A stretch of DNA of 64,000 nt from Hydractinia symbiolongicarpus (Eukaryota > Cnidaria > Hydrozoa > Anthoathecata > Hydractiniidae), in contig NC_079881.1 of assembly GCF_029227915.1 (NCBI RefSeq), forward strand, positions 16,777,501-16,841,500, given 5' to 3'. Shown here piece after piece: positions 11,481-23,095 of this stretch (position 1 is the stretch's first letter; each line of letters opens with the position of its first letter). The notes beneath the pieces were generated by a model that was given only the letters and a program-made list of their open reading frames with translations, searched no databases and was not told where the DNA came from. The position numbers and the translations under genes were made by a program.

Positions 11481-12049
11481 TATGAAGAAGTGTAACGAAC
11501 AAAGGTACCGTTAATTCTGAAACACAAAATACAACAACGTCGTGACATGAACTACCATATACCAGCTCTCTCAAAAAAAAGAAGAGAAATCCATATCACC
11601 ATAGCAACTCATTGTACTCATGATATGAAAAAAATATTTACAATTCGTCGAATCGAACATTTATTAACGGTCTGTTACCACAGCCATCCAACAACATAGA
11701 GACACGTAATTATGTGCCCAAATCAACTTATAAACGACACTTGACACCTAAATTGTTTTTTAAACCAACTAAAATTCATATTACCATAGCAACAATAAGC
11801 ACCTACATTGTGCCTCAAAATATCAAACAAAAATATACAAATCTTCAACAAAACGTAACGCTTAGACACCTTTAGCCGTGTCCAACTCTGAAATTAGCCG
11901 TACTAAAATCCTAAATTGTGTTTTACTTATAAAAGAGACCTGAGTACAAAGTTGCAATGCGTCTCTTAAAAACCCATATCACTATGGCAACAACTAATAC
12001 TCTTTTGAGTACGCTTTTTTGAAAAACACGAACAACAGTCGAAAACAGC
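11481..12049. other. Probable 3' part of the Penelope element, no gene
   Basis: Between the direct and inverted terminal-repeat parts. Contains repeated phrases such as CATATCACCATAGCAAC and CATATTACCATAGCAAC at intervals, suggesting internal tandem duplication. No coding sequence is recognised. Confidence 0.4.
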
Positions 12050-12560
12050 CCGTTTAAACGGCCCTTCAACTATATATGGCTGCACATGTCTTACAATCGA
12101 CCTCTTTTCACTTGAGTGGCTGTCGTAGCAAGACATACATACGCAAGATATACACATGCAAGATATACATACGCATCATGAATCAAAACGATCCTTTGAA
12201 TTTGTTTCAGTTGAACGACAATAAGAACGGTAATTTGAAAAAAAAAATTGCTTTTACTAACTGATGAGAATACCTAAACCAAGGTATGGCCCACTATCAC
12301 GAGGATATTGATTAGTCCGTGCTAGAACGGGGCCGAAAACTCCAATGACGATAGAAATCAACTGATGATCTCATTATTCAGTTAGTTTTTTAAAAAGAAC
12401 GAAACACAAATTGCCAATATCAACACTTATATATTGGTAAAAAACCAGAGCAAACTACAACAACATGTTCGCTCGAACAAACTGAAAGTAAACCAATTTG
12501 ATTGTTCAATGTACGATGGGGCAAGCGAGAGGGAATAACACACTGATTTTCACACAAGGT
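12050..12560 (-). repeat. Penelope-type terminal repeat, inverted right block
   Basis: Inverted copy of 8215-8700, including the end that reads CAATTTGATTGTTCAATGTA. The plus strand at 12308-12340 has a decayed hammerhead-like core (TTGATTAGTCC, hairpin, CCGAAAAC), which fits published descriptions of hammerhead motifs in Penelope pLTRs. Confidence 0.7.
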
Positions 12561-13440
12561 TTTGAATCTCTGGCCAACCAAATATGGAAGGAACATTTTA
12601 TTGCAATAGAACCAAGTAATTTGAGAGTGCAACGAATTAACTTGGGTGAAAAACTTAGACGACTTAAAAAAGTACACACAGAATCTGAACAGTTTCAAAA
12701 AATTGTTGTGTTGTTCTATGTCTTTCTCTTCCATTTTTAATTCCGTTTCAAATCAAGGTTCCTCGCTTCATATGCGAATATTCAAGATGGCTGACATGCC
12801 GGCCTTGACATTCTAAGAGAAAGAAAGACCAAAACATGTCTTTGTTCTGGTGATCGAATATTTCTGTGCACAAAATAAGTTATGACTCACGTTTACTGAA
12901 AGAAATCTGAACTTTGCGTTGAGATAAATGCACTTTTGATTTACACAATATTTACGCTTAAGATTTGAGATATAAACGGGACAAAAAGCTTTGGGAATGG
13001 GATGAAATATATAATTTAGCATTTCATCATTTTTTATTATCTCGTGCAGATGACTTCGAAATCGTCAAATTATCTTAACAATCTATTCAAGCAAAAATAA
13101 ACAACGAAAATTTGAAGCAGAGAAACGAAGTGTGCTAAAAGAGTAAACTTACACAGGGAGTAGCAAAGTTGGGGAGTTAGCGAGTTTTTTAATTCACTGG
13201 TTTGCTGAGAAAAAGAAGGCCAATTCTAGCTTTGATTAATCTAGTGTCTACAATCTAGCGTAGAGCAAATTAATCTCCTCCCCGGGGTCTTTTTACTTTT
13301 TAAGTCACAAATTGGTCATGTCAGGTTGGTAAGATCTAGGAAACTAAATTGCATTGGAAAAGCTCTGATTTAAATCATCCAGACATACGATTAGTAAGAT
13401 GTAAACAGCTGGCAAACAAAACTGCATAGACATCCCTGCT
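12561..13440. other. Gap: no gene recognised; one plausible exon
   Basis: 12561-12700 (plus) reads SLANQIWKEHFIAIEPSN and LGEKLRRLKK, which has protein-like composition and could be a leftover exon, but I recognise no family. The remainder to 13440 is AT-rich and featureless. Confidence 0.3.
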
Positions 13441-14010
13441 TCAAAAAAAGAAAATAATTTACGAAGAGGTGGTTAGCCACCGCAATGATGAACTCAACCT
13501 GTTAGGTCTTTGGAAATAAGCTGGAGGTTGTACTCCTCTAGAGAAAATGCCTCTAAAAGCACAATTCTCCCTTTTTACAAGGAATTAATTAAAAATATAT
13601 ATAGATAAAAAAAAGACACAACACATTTAAAAAGATGAACAGAACTTTAACCAAGGGCAGTTAAGTTTCGACCGATATTTCTGAACCTATCCAGTCAGTG
13701 CTTTTGAAGTTAAATTCCTTTAAGCCTAGCTTGCCCGTAAACTATTTCTCTGGTACTGGTCTATAAGTAGGCTGGGCAGGTAGGTTTCGACCCATATTTC
13801 TCAACCTAAGTACCCTGGATGTCTAGCTGGGTGACCTCGGTCATCAGCAGAAACTAGACATCCCTGTCTTCCTAAGGTAAACTTTGATCACTTTCTGTTC
13901 AACTGTGCTATTCTTTCTTTTTAACTCAGGTAATAAGTGGAGTCGTTACTCTCCAAAGACAAGATCATGTGTGATCAAACCCTCCTGCTATTTTTTTATT
14001 TTAAACTGGG
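13441..14010 (-). repeat. 3' region of the USP-associated element (minus copy)
   Basis: Read on the minus strand: one hairpin unit (GGAG-loop-CTCC context, 13925-13985), then the structured domain with outer arms 13893-13904 / 13633-13644 and inner arms 13854-13863 / 13817-13826 (a perfect 10-bp pair). The terminal block 13590-13447 follows, with a TAGAGG...CCTCCA hairpin and a GGTGG-CTAA-CCACC hairpin. The same order occurs at 38.64-39.0, 47.5-48.2 and 51.79-52.24 kb. The coding part is absent here, so this is a 5'-truncated or rearranged copy. A 35-bp internal duplication lies around 13650-13800. Confidence 0.75.
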
Positions 14011-14165
14011 GTAATAATCAAGACAGTTACAGCCATCTGTTAAAACATTTGTTAAATAACTATCAAAATTATGGAATATGTGAACAAGAGATAAATAACT
14101 TATCCTAAGATTACTAAAATGACCATTGTATCATAAACCACAAAACATATCAAACCTTGACATTA

Positions 14166-14480
14166 CACAAACCCTACCACACTTTGTGCACTTGTGTAGA
14201 GCGCCACCTACTACACCAACAAACATTGGCGGAGCGCAACCAACCGCCACAGTAAAAATATCTGATAATGCAACGACTAATCCCAAAATACAATGTTCGA
14301 AATGACATAACCATGTAGAAATATCCAGCAATGTATTGATACACATGAACCTAGCACAACTCTGCCACAGTTTATGCTCTAGTGAAGAGTGCCAAACTAC
14401 ACTTCCAACGAACTAACGGAGCGCTACCAACCGTCACAATCTTAACTATCAATACAACGACATACATTTCAAGCGACACA
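14166..14480. repeat. Two diverged direct copies of a ~130-bp sequence
   Basis: 14166-14300 and 14352-14480 share the order CCACA.TTT.TGC.CT.GTG.AGAG.GCCA, then GGAGCGC.ACCAACCG.CACA, then TATC, then CAACGAC. Period about 186 bp. Function unknown; it lies between two minus-strand 3' regions of the USP-associated element. Confidence 0.65.
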
Positions 14481-14639
14481 TTTCAGAAAAGAGAATATAT
14501 TTTTATTTTTACTATTTTTATTTTTTATATTTTTAAAAACACTTTAATTATATCAACACTCCCAATCCTATCCAACCTAGTATATCAGCAGTTTCAAACC
14601 CTTTCACTGAACTAGCTGATATACTTAGAAGCAGAGCGG

Positions 14640-14815
14640 GTTCACCTTAACTAAGGTCCCTGTAAGGGTCATCAGTAGTGACTCAGCCTCTCTTTCTTCC
14701 ACTTAAACCTGGGTGTAATATTACCTTTTTGTACATTCAGTGGACTTTAGTGGAGTCGTCACTCTCCAAAGACAAGACCTAGTATGATCAAACCCCCTTA
14801 CTAACTTAATTCTTA
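14640..14815 (-). repeat. Diverged 3' region of the USP-associated element
   Basis: The minus strand shows the hairpin unit (14750-14790; TTTGGAGAGTGACGACTCC), then CTGATGACCC, a hairpin ACCTT-AGTT-AAGGT, and GTTTGAAAC near 14600. The same landmarks in the same order occur in the better copies. An 11-bp inverted pair, AGTATATCAGC / GCTGATATACT, brackets the GAAAC segment (14580-14630). Confidence 0.6.
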
Positions 14816-15219
14816 TTGCACATGTCGCAGAAATGTAATTTTTAAACCAATGGGATAGTTTACAGAGGTTCGTCTTAAACTGTAGCCAGACATGGCCACC
14901 TGCAATAGGCTTGTTTTCATTAATTGCTATAAGATGTCATATAGACCTACTAAACAGGGATGGAATGAATTGAGAACGACTAATAATGCATTGCTGGATC
15001 GAAGAACAAAATGCATCTTCTCCCCTTGTGTTTTTCCTTTTCGATAGACTTCTTGAGGGGTTAAGACGTCCAGACGAAATCGCAGTTTAATAATTTACAC
15101 ATCGACTAATCAATATGTCACTTTTTATTGACTTAACAAACGAGGAGAGCAACGTTAGCTTGCTATTGTCAGCCTAATGAAACGATAAGCCAATGGAATG
15201 TACTTAGCTAAAGTTTTGA
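14816..15219. other. Gap: nothing recognised
   Basis: AT-rich sequence without an open frame of note. Confidence 0.4.
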
Positions 15220-16800
15220 TAGAACCCTTTGATGAACATACTATTTTGCGATTACATTTAGCATACCTGGATCATTTTGTAGATCCCGTCGAGCCACCAC
15301 AGAAAAAGAACAAAATTGAAACGTAAGAAATATTGTATTGTGTAGGATTTGTACGTACATATTGTTTTATAAGAAACTTGAGTTTACGTACAGTATATCG
15401 CCGAAAGCTGTAATATAGCGGTTAATTAACAAGGTTGGGATTACTTTTAGACAAATTGCCTTTTAGTTAGCCAAGGCTAAGTTTCTTATAAAAACATGTC
15501 TTCGTTTTCTATAAAAAAATTGCACGTCAAGTAAAAGTTGAATAAATGTAGAAAAAATCAACACACTGTTGCGAAATATACAAGATGTTATTAACGTTGC
15601 TTTTAGTGAAAATTAACACGTTGCTGAAAAAAAACACATCACATACAGAAAAAAATAAACATCAGTTTGTATACACTTAGGTTTTGTTTAGATTTGAGAT
15701 AAAAAAAATGTTTTTAGACAAAATGACAACGCAGTTAATTATTGAATGCATATATCCAGTAAGTCAATTGCAACAACAAGACTGTTATTTACAGGAACGT
15801 AATTTTCCGAATTAGATTGTGTAACCAAGTCCACTTTACGTTTTTTTGTTTAGATTTTGCCTTACTACAAGCAGTAGTGGCGTCGTTTATGATATACAAA
15901 CAATAAGTTTGATAAACAACAACAGAAAACACAGTCCAACATATTTTAATACTTCGCCACATCATCCGAGAACCACTACACCAAGGTAAAATTAAGTTAT
16001 TGTTTTTATTAAATATTTTTAATCCCTAGTAACTTCCAGGACGAATCAAGCAACAATTTAAAAAAATGTTTCATTGAATGGCTTTTTAAAAACAATTTCC
16101 AGGTCTTTTTGTGTAAGCTAAAAAATTTGTTCAAGTAACATATAAAACATTTTTTATTTGATTTAGATCTGAAATACAAGAATTTCCAAACTTGAAAGTC
16201 AACCAAGATCAATAGGCAAGAGAGGTATTGTTATTTAAATTTTAAATTATTCAAATCGATTTTATAAAGAAGCCACGGTGCTAACTGGTACACAATTCTT
16301 TTTTTAAGTTTATATCCTGAGATGCTTACACATGAAGTTCCACTAAAAGTTGAGAAGGAGAATATAGATGCATTTGACAGGTAACGTTTTTTTCTGTGTT
16401 ATTGTAAAAACCTTCAGCAGATTTTGGAGAAAAAAAATTGGGGTACTTTTGTTTCAATCATCGTATTTAAAACAAGTATATTAAATTAACTTACAGGACT
16501 ATGGCAGACAGTTTCAAAATTACGCGCAACGTATACCTACCGATTAAAATTTGGGATGACATACCAACCAATGATTTCCAATTTCTGCCACTTGTGTTTG
16601 CAAGCCTCTGCTGGATACAGCAACAACAAATAACACCATTGATTAAATTAAGTACAATTCCAAATTGAAGCCACAAATCAACTAGCTAGCACAGTTTTTT
16701 GTAAATCAATGGAGGATGGGACGTGGGACAAAGTGGATGAAATATCTATGTATTTAGTAGATGTACAAAAAACCAACAATTCAAAAAAAGCATTTAAAGA
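15220..16800 (+). other. Possible multi-exon gene remnant, family unknown
   Basis: Several short open stretches are bounded by plausible splice signals. About 15235-15324 (LRLHLAYLDHFVDPVEPP, then GTAAGA), about 15882-15985 (after CAAGCAG; VVYDIQTISLINNN, then GTAAAA), about 16313-16380 (LTHEVPLKVEKENIDAFD, then GTAACG) and 16498-16668 (after TTACAG; ITRNVYLPIKIWDDIP). These could be exons of one gene, but the frames were not proven to join and I recognise no domain. A random origin for some pieces is possible. Confidence 0.2.
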
Positions 16801-17129
16801 AATACAACCCCATGGACACTCCTTAGGTTTGCTCTGTTTTTTTTACTATTTTGTAATACAAATTCGCCAGTGGAGTAAATATTTGCAAAACTTAAAACAT
16901 AATGTTTAAGGTACATAAATTTACTTTTCAATAAAAACTATGTTTATGTTTACCTAGAAGCTGTATCAATTTTTAAACAGCTGCAGACAAAAGGGACTAT
17001 TTCCTAATATATCAACTAAATGAATAGAGATTTAATGGTGACCAAACCTTTGTATTTAAAACAAGTGAATTCAAATTAAAATTGATCAAAGATATGGACC
17101 GTTTTAAAAATAAAGTTTTATCAACTGAG
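16801..17129. other. Gap: nothing recognised
   Basis: AT-rich sequence; no supported feature before the Gypsy remnant begins. Confidence 0.4.
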
Positions 17130-17605
17130 TATGCACACATTGATGGGAAAGAGGAGCGTGTCGCCCACAATACGTTATTTGCGTTTAAAATCAAAGAGGG
17201 TGGCATCAAAACGGCGATTATAGCCATCCCCTGAACCAACGAAACCTTGTGGCGTAGTACGATATCTCCATCTTCCGAACAGCGTTATGAGCGTTATGTG
17301 CTTATCGGATTTACGTAAGGATACGCTGTGGAACCCATTTCAGGCGTCACTGACAGTCTTCCAGGTATTCAGTGGGTCACGACGAGCTAAGTTAAATGGC
17401 GATTCGGAAGCCAAAGTTTCTCTTTGGCAATGTTTGTTTAAGGTGAAAGATTGACAGTCCTACGTGGAGTCCCATCATGCTTTCTCCTTACGATCATGCG
17501 ATTGCACCATGCTACAGGTTGACCATATGGTACCTGCTCTACGACACCCAAGGATTCGTCTCAGCGAAAGGCCCTTTTGAACTTGTTATTGCCGGTGAAC
17601 AGGGA
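17130..17605 (-). pseudogene. Gypsy reverse transcriptase fragment (second Gypsy family)
   Basis: The minus strand reads DESLGVVEQVPYGQPVAWCN, RMIVRRKHDGTPRRTVNLSP, ESPFNLARRDPLNTWKTVSD, a stop, NGFHSVSLRKSDKHIT, and GRWRYRTTPQGFVGSGDGYN, ending near IVGDTLLF. This is the fingers-palm part of a Gypsy RT of a type common in cnidarian genomes. The catalytic box that should read VDDT here reads VGDT, and there is an in-frame stop, so it is dead. It continues the gag-protease remnant at 18255-19800 across an inserted repeat (17612-18250). Confidence 0.8.
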
Positions 17606-17611
17606 GGGGGG

Positions 17612-18250
17612 AGAATAGGAGTAACTACATCGCAATGCAGATATAACTAGCCTTTTAAGACAGAGATGTTAATGAGAAAAAGGAGGTTTCTCTCCAAAGA
17701 ATAAGAAGCCACTGGAAAACTTCTGTATTCTCCCCTTAACGGGATGATCGAAAAGCTAATGGATTTCGGTTGTACTGAAACAATCACCAATGAATGTGGA
17801 AACATGAGCATTGGTGAAATTCACTCATGCTTGGGATATGGTGCGGGCCCTTGAGTAAGCATCCCCTGCCTCCTGCAAGACACCAGCCACATTCATTGAC
17901 ACCATCCGCCAAAACCAATAACTTTTGTTAAACATTGGAAAAAAAGAGTCGACAATTACAATTCGTATCGTTGTTGCTTTTACCTACTGACAGAGAGCCC
18001 AGAGCTAGAAAGGTAGACTTGGAATCCAGCCCTTAGAAAGGTTGTGGCAAAGAATGAAAAGCAACAACCATGGAAACAAAAAAGCTTTCTGACCTTAGAC
18101 ATGAACACTTGAGAAATCGTATCGTAATGCTTGGGCTGACCAAGAAACCGCCCCTTAGAAAGGTAGACTTGGAACCCAGCGGCGGCAACCCAGAAAGCCA
18201 TTTCATATGGTCTCGAACTTAAACAAGTAATTCACTTCGCCACCCAGTCA
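17612..18250 (-). repeat. Dispersed ~640-bp repeat (R1) inserted in the Gypsy remnant
   Basis: Matches 49405-50045 in opposite orientation over its whole length (from GTTGACTGG to ACTCCTATTCTC), and 51070-51215 in part. The flanking sequence on both sides is Gypsy coding sequence, so it is an insertion. No long open frame and no clear terminal repeats; probably a non-autonomous element. A direct internal duplication of AGAAAGGTAGACTTGGAA occurs at about 18015 and 18160. Confidence 0.7.
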
Positions 18251-18254
18251 ACTT

Positions 18255-19800
18255 TGCAGGAGTGTGTACCGCTTTAGGGACAGCATCGGATTTAAAATGA
18301 ATCTCAACTGGAGGACCAGTCATGTGAGGTAAGGGCCGATGGAGACATGTGTTGAACGTCAACACAGGGAAGTATTCGATAAGCTATTCCTTTATGCGAG
18401 TGTTGTTTTTAGGACAGCATTCAAATGGAAATTCCTTAGGAAGTTCCGGTACCATGGTGCGAGGTCGGCACGAACATGTTTTTCCAGGCAGTTCAGAAGG
18501 TTTCGAACAGCCAACATTTATTGTCCGTTGAAAGTCACTTCGTATTTCAGTTGGCACAGTATCTGGTGAAGATGATGCAACATTCAGGAAGTCTTTCGAC
18601 AGGATATCAAGGTCCTTCTGCAGCGGTCCAGCGCAATATTATCGGGATACTTCCCTCAATCGATATTGGTGATTCGCTAGCCGCAACCAGATCAATGGGC
18701 ATAGGGATCAGATCCTCTGTGAAAAACCCAGCTTTGATAAACTGATGCAACGACCATAAGCATGCTTGTGCGCCACAATCGACAGAGACTGTGATCGTTG
18801 TACCGCTTCCATTAGGACATTTGCGTTTGAAGAGTATCTAGCTCTAATAGTATAGTTGGGTCGGAATCTACGCCATTGTCCTTTAGTAAAAATGCTATGA
18901 CCGAGTGCAAGATTTATGGAACGCATTGAAGATACTTGTGCAAAGATGCCTCCAGTCTCTCCTGGATTATTTGTTAATGTTGTTGCGATTTGGGTGACGT
19001 TTGTTTCGTTTGAGCCTGTAGCAGTCAATGCCGTGACGATGTGGTTTTGAATTCCACCCCGATCATCCCTCTGGAACAATGAAAAAGTCTTACCGCACTC
19101 TGGGCATGGGATGGACTGGTTCCGTTGGGATGCGTTACCTCCCTCCATGGTTCTGATGCTTGAAGGATGAAAAGCTAACAAAAGATGTGATGGGTGGAAG
19201 CGATGGAAGGGCATTTCTAGCCATCTCTTTGGAATCAACTAATGAAATGATGTCGTTAACTGGTTATCCAGGATACCTTGTGTACCAAGCATCCCAAGTC
19301 GGATGTCTGTATAAGCAATTCCCGAGAGTAGTACGTCCCTAGCAATGGAGTAAGCAAAGTCGATAATGTTTGTACATATACATTGTGTTGTGTACTTACA
19401 TGTTTCAGATTTACCACTTACCCTGGCTGCAAAAGCCCTAAATTGTTCGTCACGACACTGCTTCAAACTCAAGAGCTCTGTTCTCGTGCCACCTGTTGCA
19501 ACAGCAATCACGGCTAGAATTCTCATGGCTTGGAAACAATCGTGGTGTCTGACATGAAGAGACTGTCACCAAATGTCTCACTGGCCCATTGAAAAGTTGG
19601 GTAGAACATGCTGCAGGACCCAATGCACAACCATGGACAAAAACATCCCAGCAAAGATTGAAGATGTTCTATTCTTTCTGATTTATGCTAACGTGAAACT
19701 AGCAACGCTCGAGTTTGTGCCCACAGCAGCTTTCGTGCCTTTCATGTGTACGGTAGCATGAGCATTCAGAAGCGTGCACGCGACTTGTTCCGAAACATTT
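18255..19800 (-). pseudogene. Gypsy gag, zinc-finger, protease remnant
   Basis: Read from 19800 down. RILAVIAVATGGTRTELLSL, RDEQFRAFAARV and YTDIRLGMLGT (19526-19239) are gag wording of a cnidarian-type Gypsy family. IPCPECGKTFSLFQ (near 19100) is a Cys-rich finger. EDLIPMPIDLVAA (about 18720-18680) fits the protease flap region, and CSCRPRTMVPELPKEFPF and FNTCLHRPLPHMTGPP (18500-18290) are the RT N-terminal linker. AVHTPAK follows at 18255. Stops and frameshifts occur throughout. It joins the RT piece at 17130-17605 once the R1 repeat is ignored. No LTRs found. Confidence 0.7.
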
Positions 19801-19943
19801 GTGGTGCGATACGTGCATCCATCAACTGGAAGTTCCAACTCAATTGTTGCCATTTCTTCTGAGTTTTATAAGGTTAACATGGAGAAAAGTCATTCATTTT
19901 ACTTGTAAATATATATCTTATGAATGTTAACCTAAAGGCCGGT

Positions 19944-20189
19944 TCACACTTCATTCGCTGTAGTCACCATCACCATCACCATCATCATCCACCTAACCAT
20001 TCTCATCTCATTCCTTTCTAAACGTTCAAGATCTTCTTTCTTCACTGCCCATGTCTCACTACCGTACAACATAACACTTCTTACACAGGCCTCATACAAC
20101 CTACCTTTTAATTCAATTGACAAGACTCTGCTAGTCAACAAAGGAAGTAACTCTCTGAACTTTTTCCAAGCAGAACAAATATAGAACAT
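19944..20189 (-). pseudogene. Non-LTR retrotransposon RT C-terminal scrap
   Basis: The minus strand reads AWKKFRELLPLLTSR, LKGRLYEACVRSVMLYGSET and WAVKKEDLERLERNEMRMVR, the conserved C-terminal part of a non-LTR (RTE/CR1-like) RT. It then runs into a GATGGT-type microsatellite (19965-20000 plus), as expected of the 3' tail of such elements. It is cut at 20189, exactly where the Copia LTR begins, so the Copia probably inserted here. The rest of the RT is not seen on the far side. Confidence 0.75.
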
Positions 20190-20190
20190 C

Positions 20191-20333
20191 TGGAATATAC
20201 TAGAACATTCTAGAATATCTTATCTTTAATATATAAATAGGAGAACGTCTTGTAAATTTTAGAGTCATAGAGTCATAAAGTTATTGGAGCAGTCGAAGCA
20301 ACTCTGCAAATATATAAAGTTTACATTTCAACA
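20191..20333 (+). repeat. Putative Copia 5' LTR
   Basis: Starts TGGAATATAC at the break of the non-LTR RT and ends TTTCAACA immediately before the primer-binding region. Only one LTR is present, so the borders are inferred. Confidence 0.55.
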
Positions 20334-20347
20334 GGTTATGGGCCCAG
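20334..20347 (+). promoter_or_regulatory. Probable primer-binding site
   Basis: GGTTATGGGCCCAG directly follows the LTR. Copia-type elements commonly carry this internal initiator-tRNA-Met complement at this place (established knowledge). Confidence 0.6.
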
Positions 20348-20505
20348 TCTATGCCCAAGAAGATTGAATATTTACAGAAATAATATTCAAGAAGAAGAAG
20401 CCATCTTGTGTGTCCGACGAGTTTGTTTTGATTTTGGTTTGGATTGGTGTAAAGTTCGCACGAAAAATCGTATTGTGGAAACCCGAAACGGATTATCCGG
20501 ATTAG

Positions 20506-23095
20506 TTGAATACGGAACAAATGGCGATGGAAAGCACCAAAGTATTGATAAAACCATTGAATGGAACAAACTATGCTATCTGGAAGGTACAGTGTAGAAT
20601 GGCGTTAATCAAAGATGGACTTTGGGGAATTGTTGATGGAAGAGAAAATGCTTCAACTGAAGAGAAAATAATTCCGAAATTTAATTTGCGTAGAGATCGT
20701 GCGTTAGCAACGATTGTTTTGTCGATGGAACCAACGCTGGTATACCTGCTTGGACCAGATCCAGAAGATCCTACTGAGGTTTGGAAGAAGTTGGCAGACC
20801 AGTTCCAAAAGAAGACATGGAGTAATAAATTGACACTACGCAGGAAGTTGTATGACTTGAAGTTGAAAGATGGGCAATCTGTTCAAAAGCACGTTAAAGC
20901 TTTGACAGAAATTTTCGATGAGCTTGCAATTATTGGAGACCCGTTGGATGATGAAAGTAAAGTTGTTCATTTGTTAGCAAGCTTACCAGACTCGTATGAT
21001 ATGCTAGTTACAGCTCTGGAGGCTAGTGCTGAAGTACCCAAGCTTGAAGTCGTAACTGAACGATTTTTACACGAGGAAAGCAAGCGGAAAGATAAGGACA
21101 CTTTGGAAACGAATGTCAGAGCAATGACATCGAATCATGGAAATCCAAGAAAGGGACCCAGATGTTCTCATTGTGGAAAGATTGGTCATGTGAAACGATA
21201 TTGCAAAGAATTAACGAAGAAGTTCGAAAGACAGACTCCTTCGACGTACGGTAAAAATCGAATGAAGCCGCAAAATGTGTGTACGGCTGAAGAAGAAGAT
21301 GATGACGAAGAAATCATCAGTTTAGTTGCTGAAAATACTTTGGCAGTCAATAGAAAAAGTAACTGGATAGTTGATTCAGGCGCAACATGTCACATGTGTA
21401 ACGAAGAGAAATTGTTCGAAGAAATTTCGTCACTTGAAATACCACAAGATATCACTGTCAGTGATGGATATTTAGTACAAGCAATTGGAAAAGGAACAGT
21501 AACCTTGGAAATGAACATTTCAGAAAACAGAAACGTTGTATGCAAGTTATCTGATGTCTTATTTGTACCACAACTTTCGTACAATTTACTTAGTGTATCA
21601 AAAGCTGCAACAAATGGAAAGAAGTTTCAGTTTAAAGATTTCAAATGTGACATCGTGGATGCGAAACACGGAATCATTGGTACAGCAACAAAGCATGGCA
21701 ACCTTTACCATCTCAACTGTAATGGATTGAGAAATAAAAAGAATCACACAGTTATGAAATGTGATAATAACGCTACAACAAAGGAAGAAATTTGGCATAG
21801 AAGATACGGTCATCTCGGTGTGCAGAATCTTAAACGATTGGCAAGGGACAAACTTGTTGAAGGGTTTGATTATGATGCAACAAAGAAACCGACATTTTGT
21901 GAACCGTGCATTGATGGGAAACAAAGCAAAATACCGTTTCCGAAGACAGGAGGAGATCGATCAAAAAATCTCCTTGGTATAATCCATAGCGACGTTTGTG
22001 GAAAGATAGAAACAAAATCACTTAGTGGTGCAGAATATTTTATTACATTCATTGACGATAAATCAAGATACGTATTGGTATATGTCATGAAACACAAAAG
22101 TGAAGTGTTTGAGAAATTCAAAGAATGGAAAGCAACTGTGGAAAAATCGACTGGAATTCAGATAAAAACGTTTAGAACTGACAATGGTGGAGAATATACA
22201 TCCAAAGAGTTCGAAGACTATTTGAAGAAAGAAGGTATTCATCATGAGTTGACAATTCCGAAAACACCACAACAAAATGGAGTTGCAGAAAGGATGAACA
22301 GAACACTCGTGGAATATGTAAGATCAATGTTAGCAGATTCAAAGTTACCAAAACGATTTTGGGCCGAAGCCTTGGCTACAGCAACGTACCTTCGTAACCG
22401 ATGTCCAACAACAGCAGTTAAAGGGAAGACACCCTTTGAAGTATTAACTGAAAATAAACCAAATGTCGAAAATCTACGAATTTTCGGATGTGATGCGTAT
22501 CCTCACGTACCAAAAGATGAAAGAAAGAAACTTGATTCAAAAACCAAGAAGAGTGTATTTCTTGGATACGGTGATGGAATCAAGGGATATCGTCTATATG
22601 ACAACGACAAGAAGAGAGTCTTTTACAGCCGAAATGTGACATTCAATGAAATCTGTGGTGAATTGTAAGACGACCGTGACATAGACGAACCAAAAGTAGA
22701 GATCGAATTACAACCTCGTGAAGAAAACACAGATAATCAAATACAGGAGGAGCAAGAGCGCCAAGTAAGAGAACGACGGCCTCCTGATCGTTACGGAGAA
22801 TGGGTATACATCACTCAAGAAGAAGATCCAAATGCATTTTCTAAAGCAATCAAAGGACATGATGCAGACAAGTGGATGCAAGCAATGGAAGCCGAATTGG
22901 ATTCTCTACGCAAAAACGAAATATGGGAGTTGACTGAATTACCTCCAACCAGAAAAGTTGTTGGTAGCAAATGGGTATACAAAAAGAAACAAGACGCTGA
23001 TGGGAATGTGGAACGATACAAAGCAAGATTGGTTGCACAAGGATACAATCAAAGATATGGAGAAGATTATGACGAAACAAAAGCTTGGCCAGTAC
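20506..23095 (+). pseudogene. Copia gag-pol polyprotein, one stop and truncated
   Basis: Polyprotein of a Copia element, one frame throughout. Gag (residues about 1-200, starting MNTEQMAMEST). CCHC zinc knuckle CSHCGKIGHVKRYC (about 219-232). Aspartic protease IVDSGATCHM (about 288-297). GAG-pre-integrase HxxxC region. Integrase with D in IIHSDVCG (about 491), D in FRTDNGGEY (about 555) and E in PQQNGVAERMNRT (about 590). A single TAA at 22666-22668 interrupts the frame, which stays open in the same register. The RT start (MEAELDSLRKNEIWELTELP, KARLVAQGYNQ) follows and the match ends at about 23095, before the RT catalytic box and RNase H. ATG 20506 is used because it precedes the gag start. 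Confidence 0.9.

Larger units (their letters stand above)
20191..23095 (+). mobile_element. Ty1/copia LTR retrotransposon, 3'-truncated
   Basis: Putative 143-bp 5' LTR (20191-20333, TG...CA), a primer-binding region directly after it, a gag-pol reading frame from 20506, and loss of everything after the first part of the RT at about 23095. No 3' LTR or RNase H is present, so the target-site duplication cannot be tested. Confidence 0.85.

Noticed and set aside
17030-17236. Plus-strand ORF-like peptide (SEFKLKLIKDMDRFK, HIDGKEERVAHNT)
   Set aside because: Its 3' half lies antisense to clearly conserved Gypsy RT sequence on the minus strand; the RT reading is much better supported.
22815-23080. 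Minus-strand ORFs in the Copia RT region
   Set aside because: Antisense shadows of the RT coding frame.
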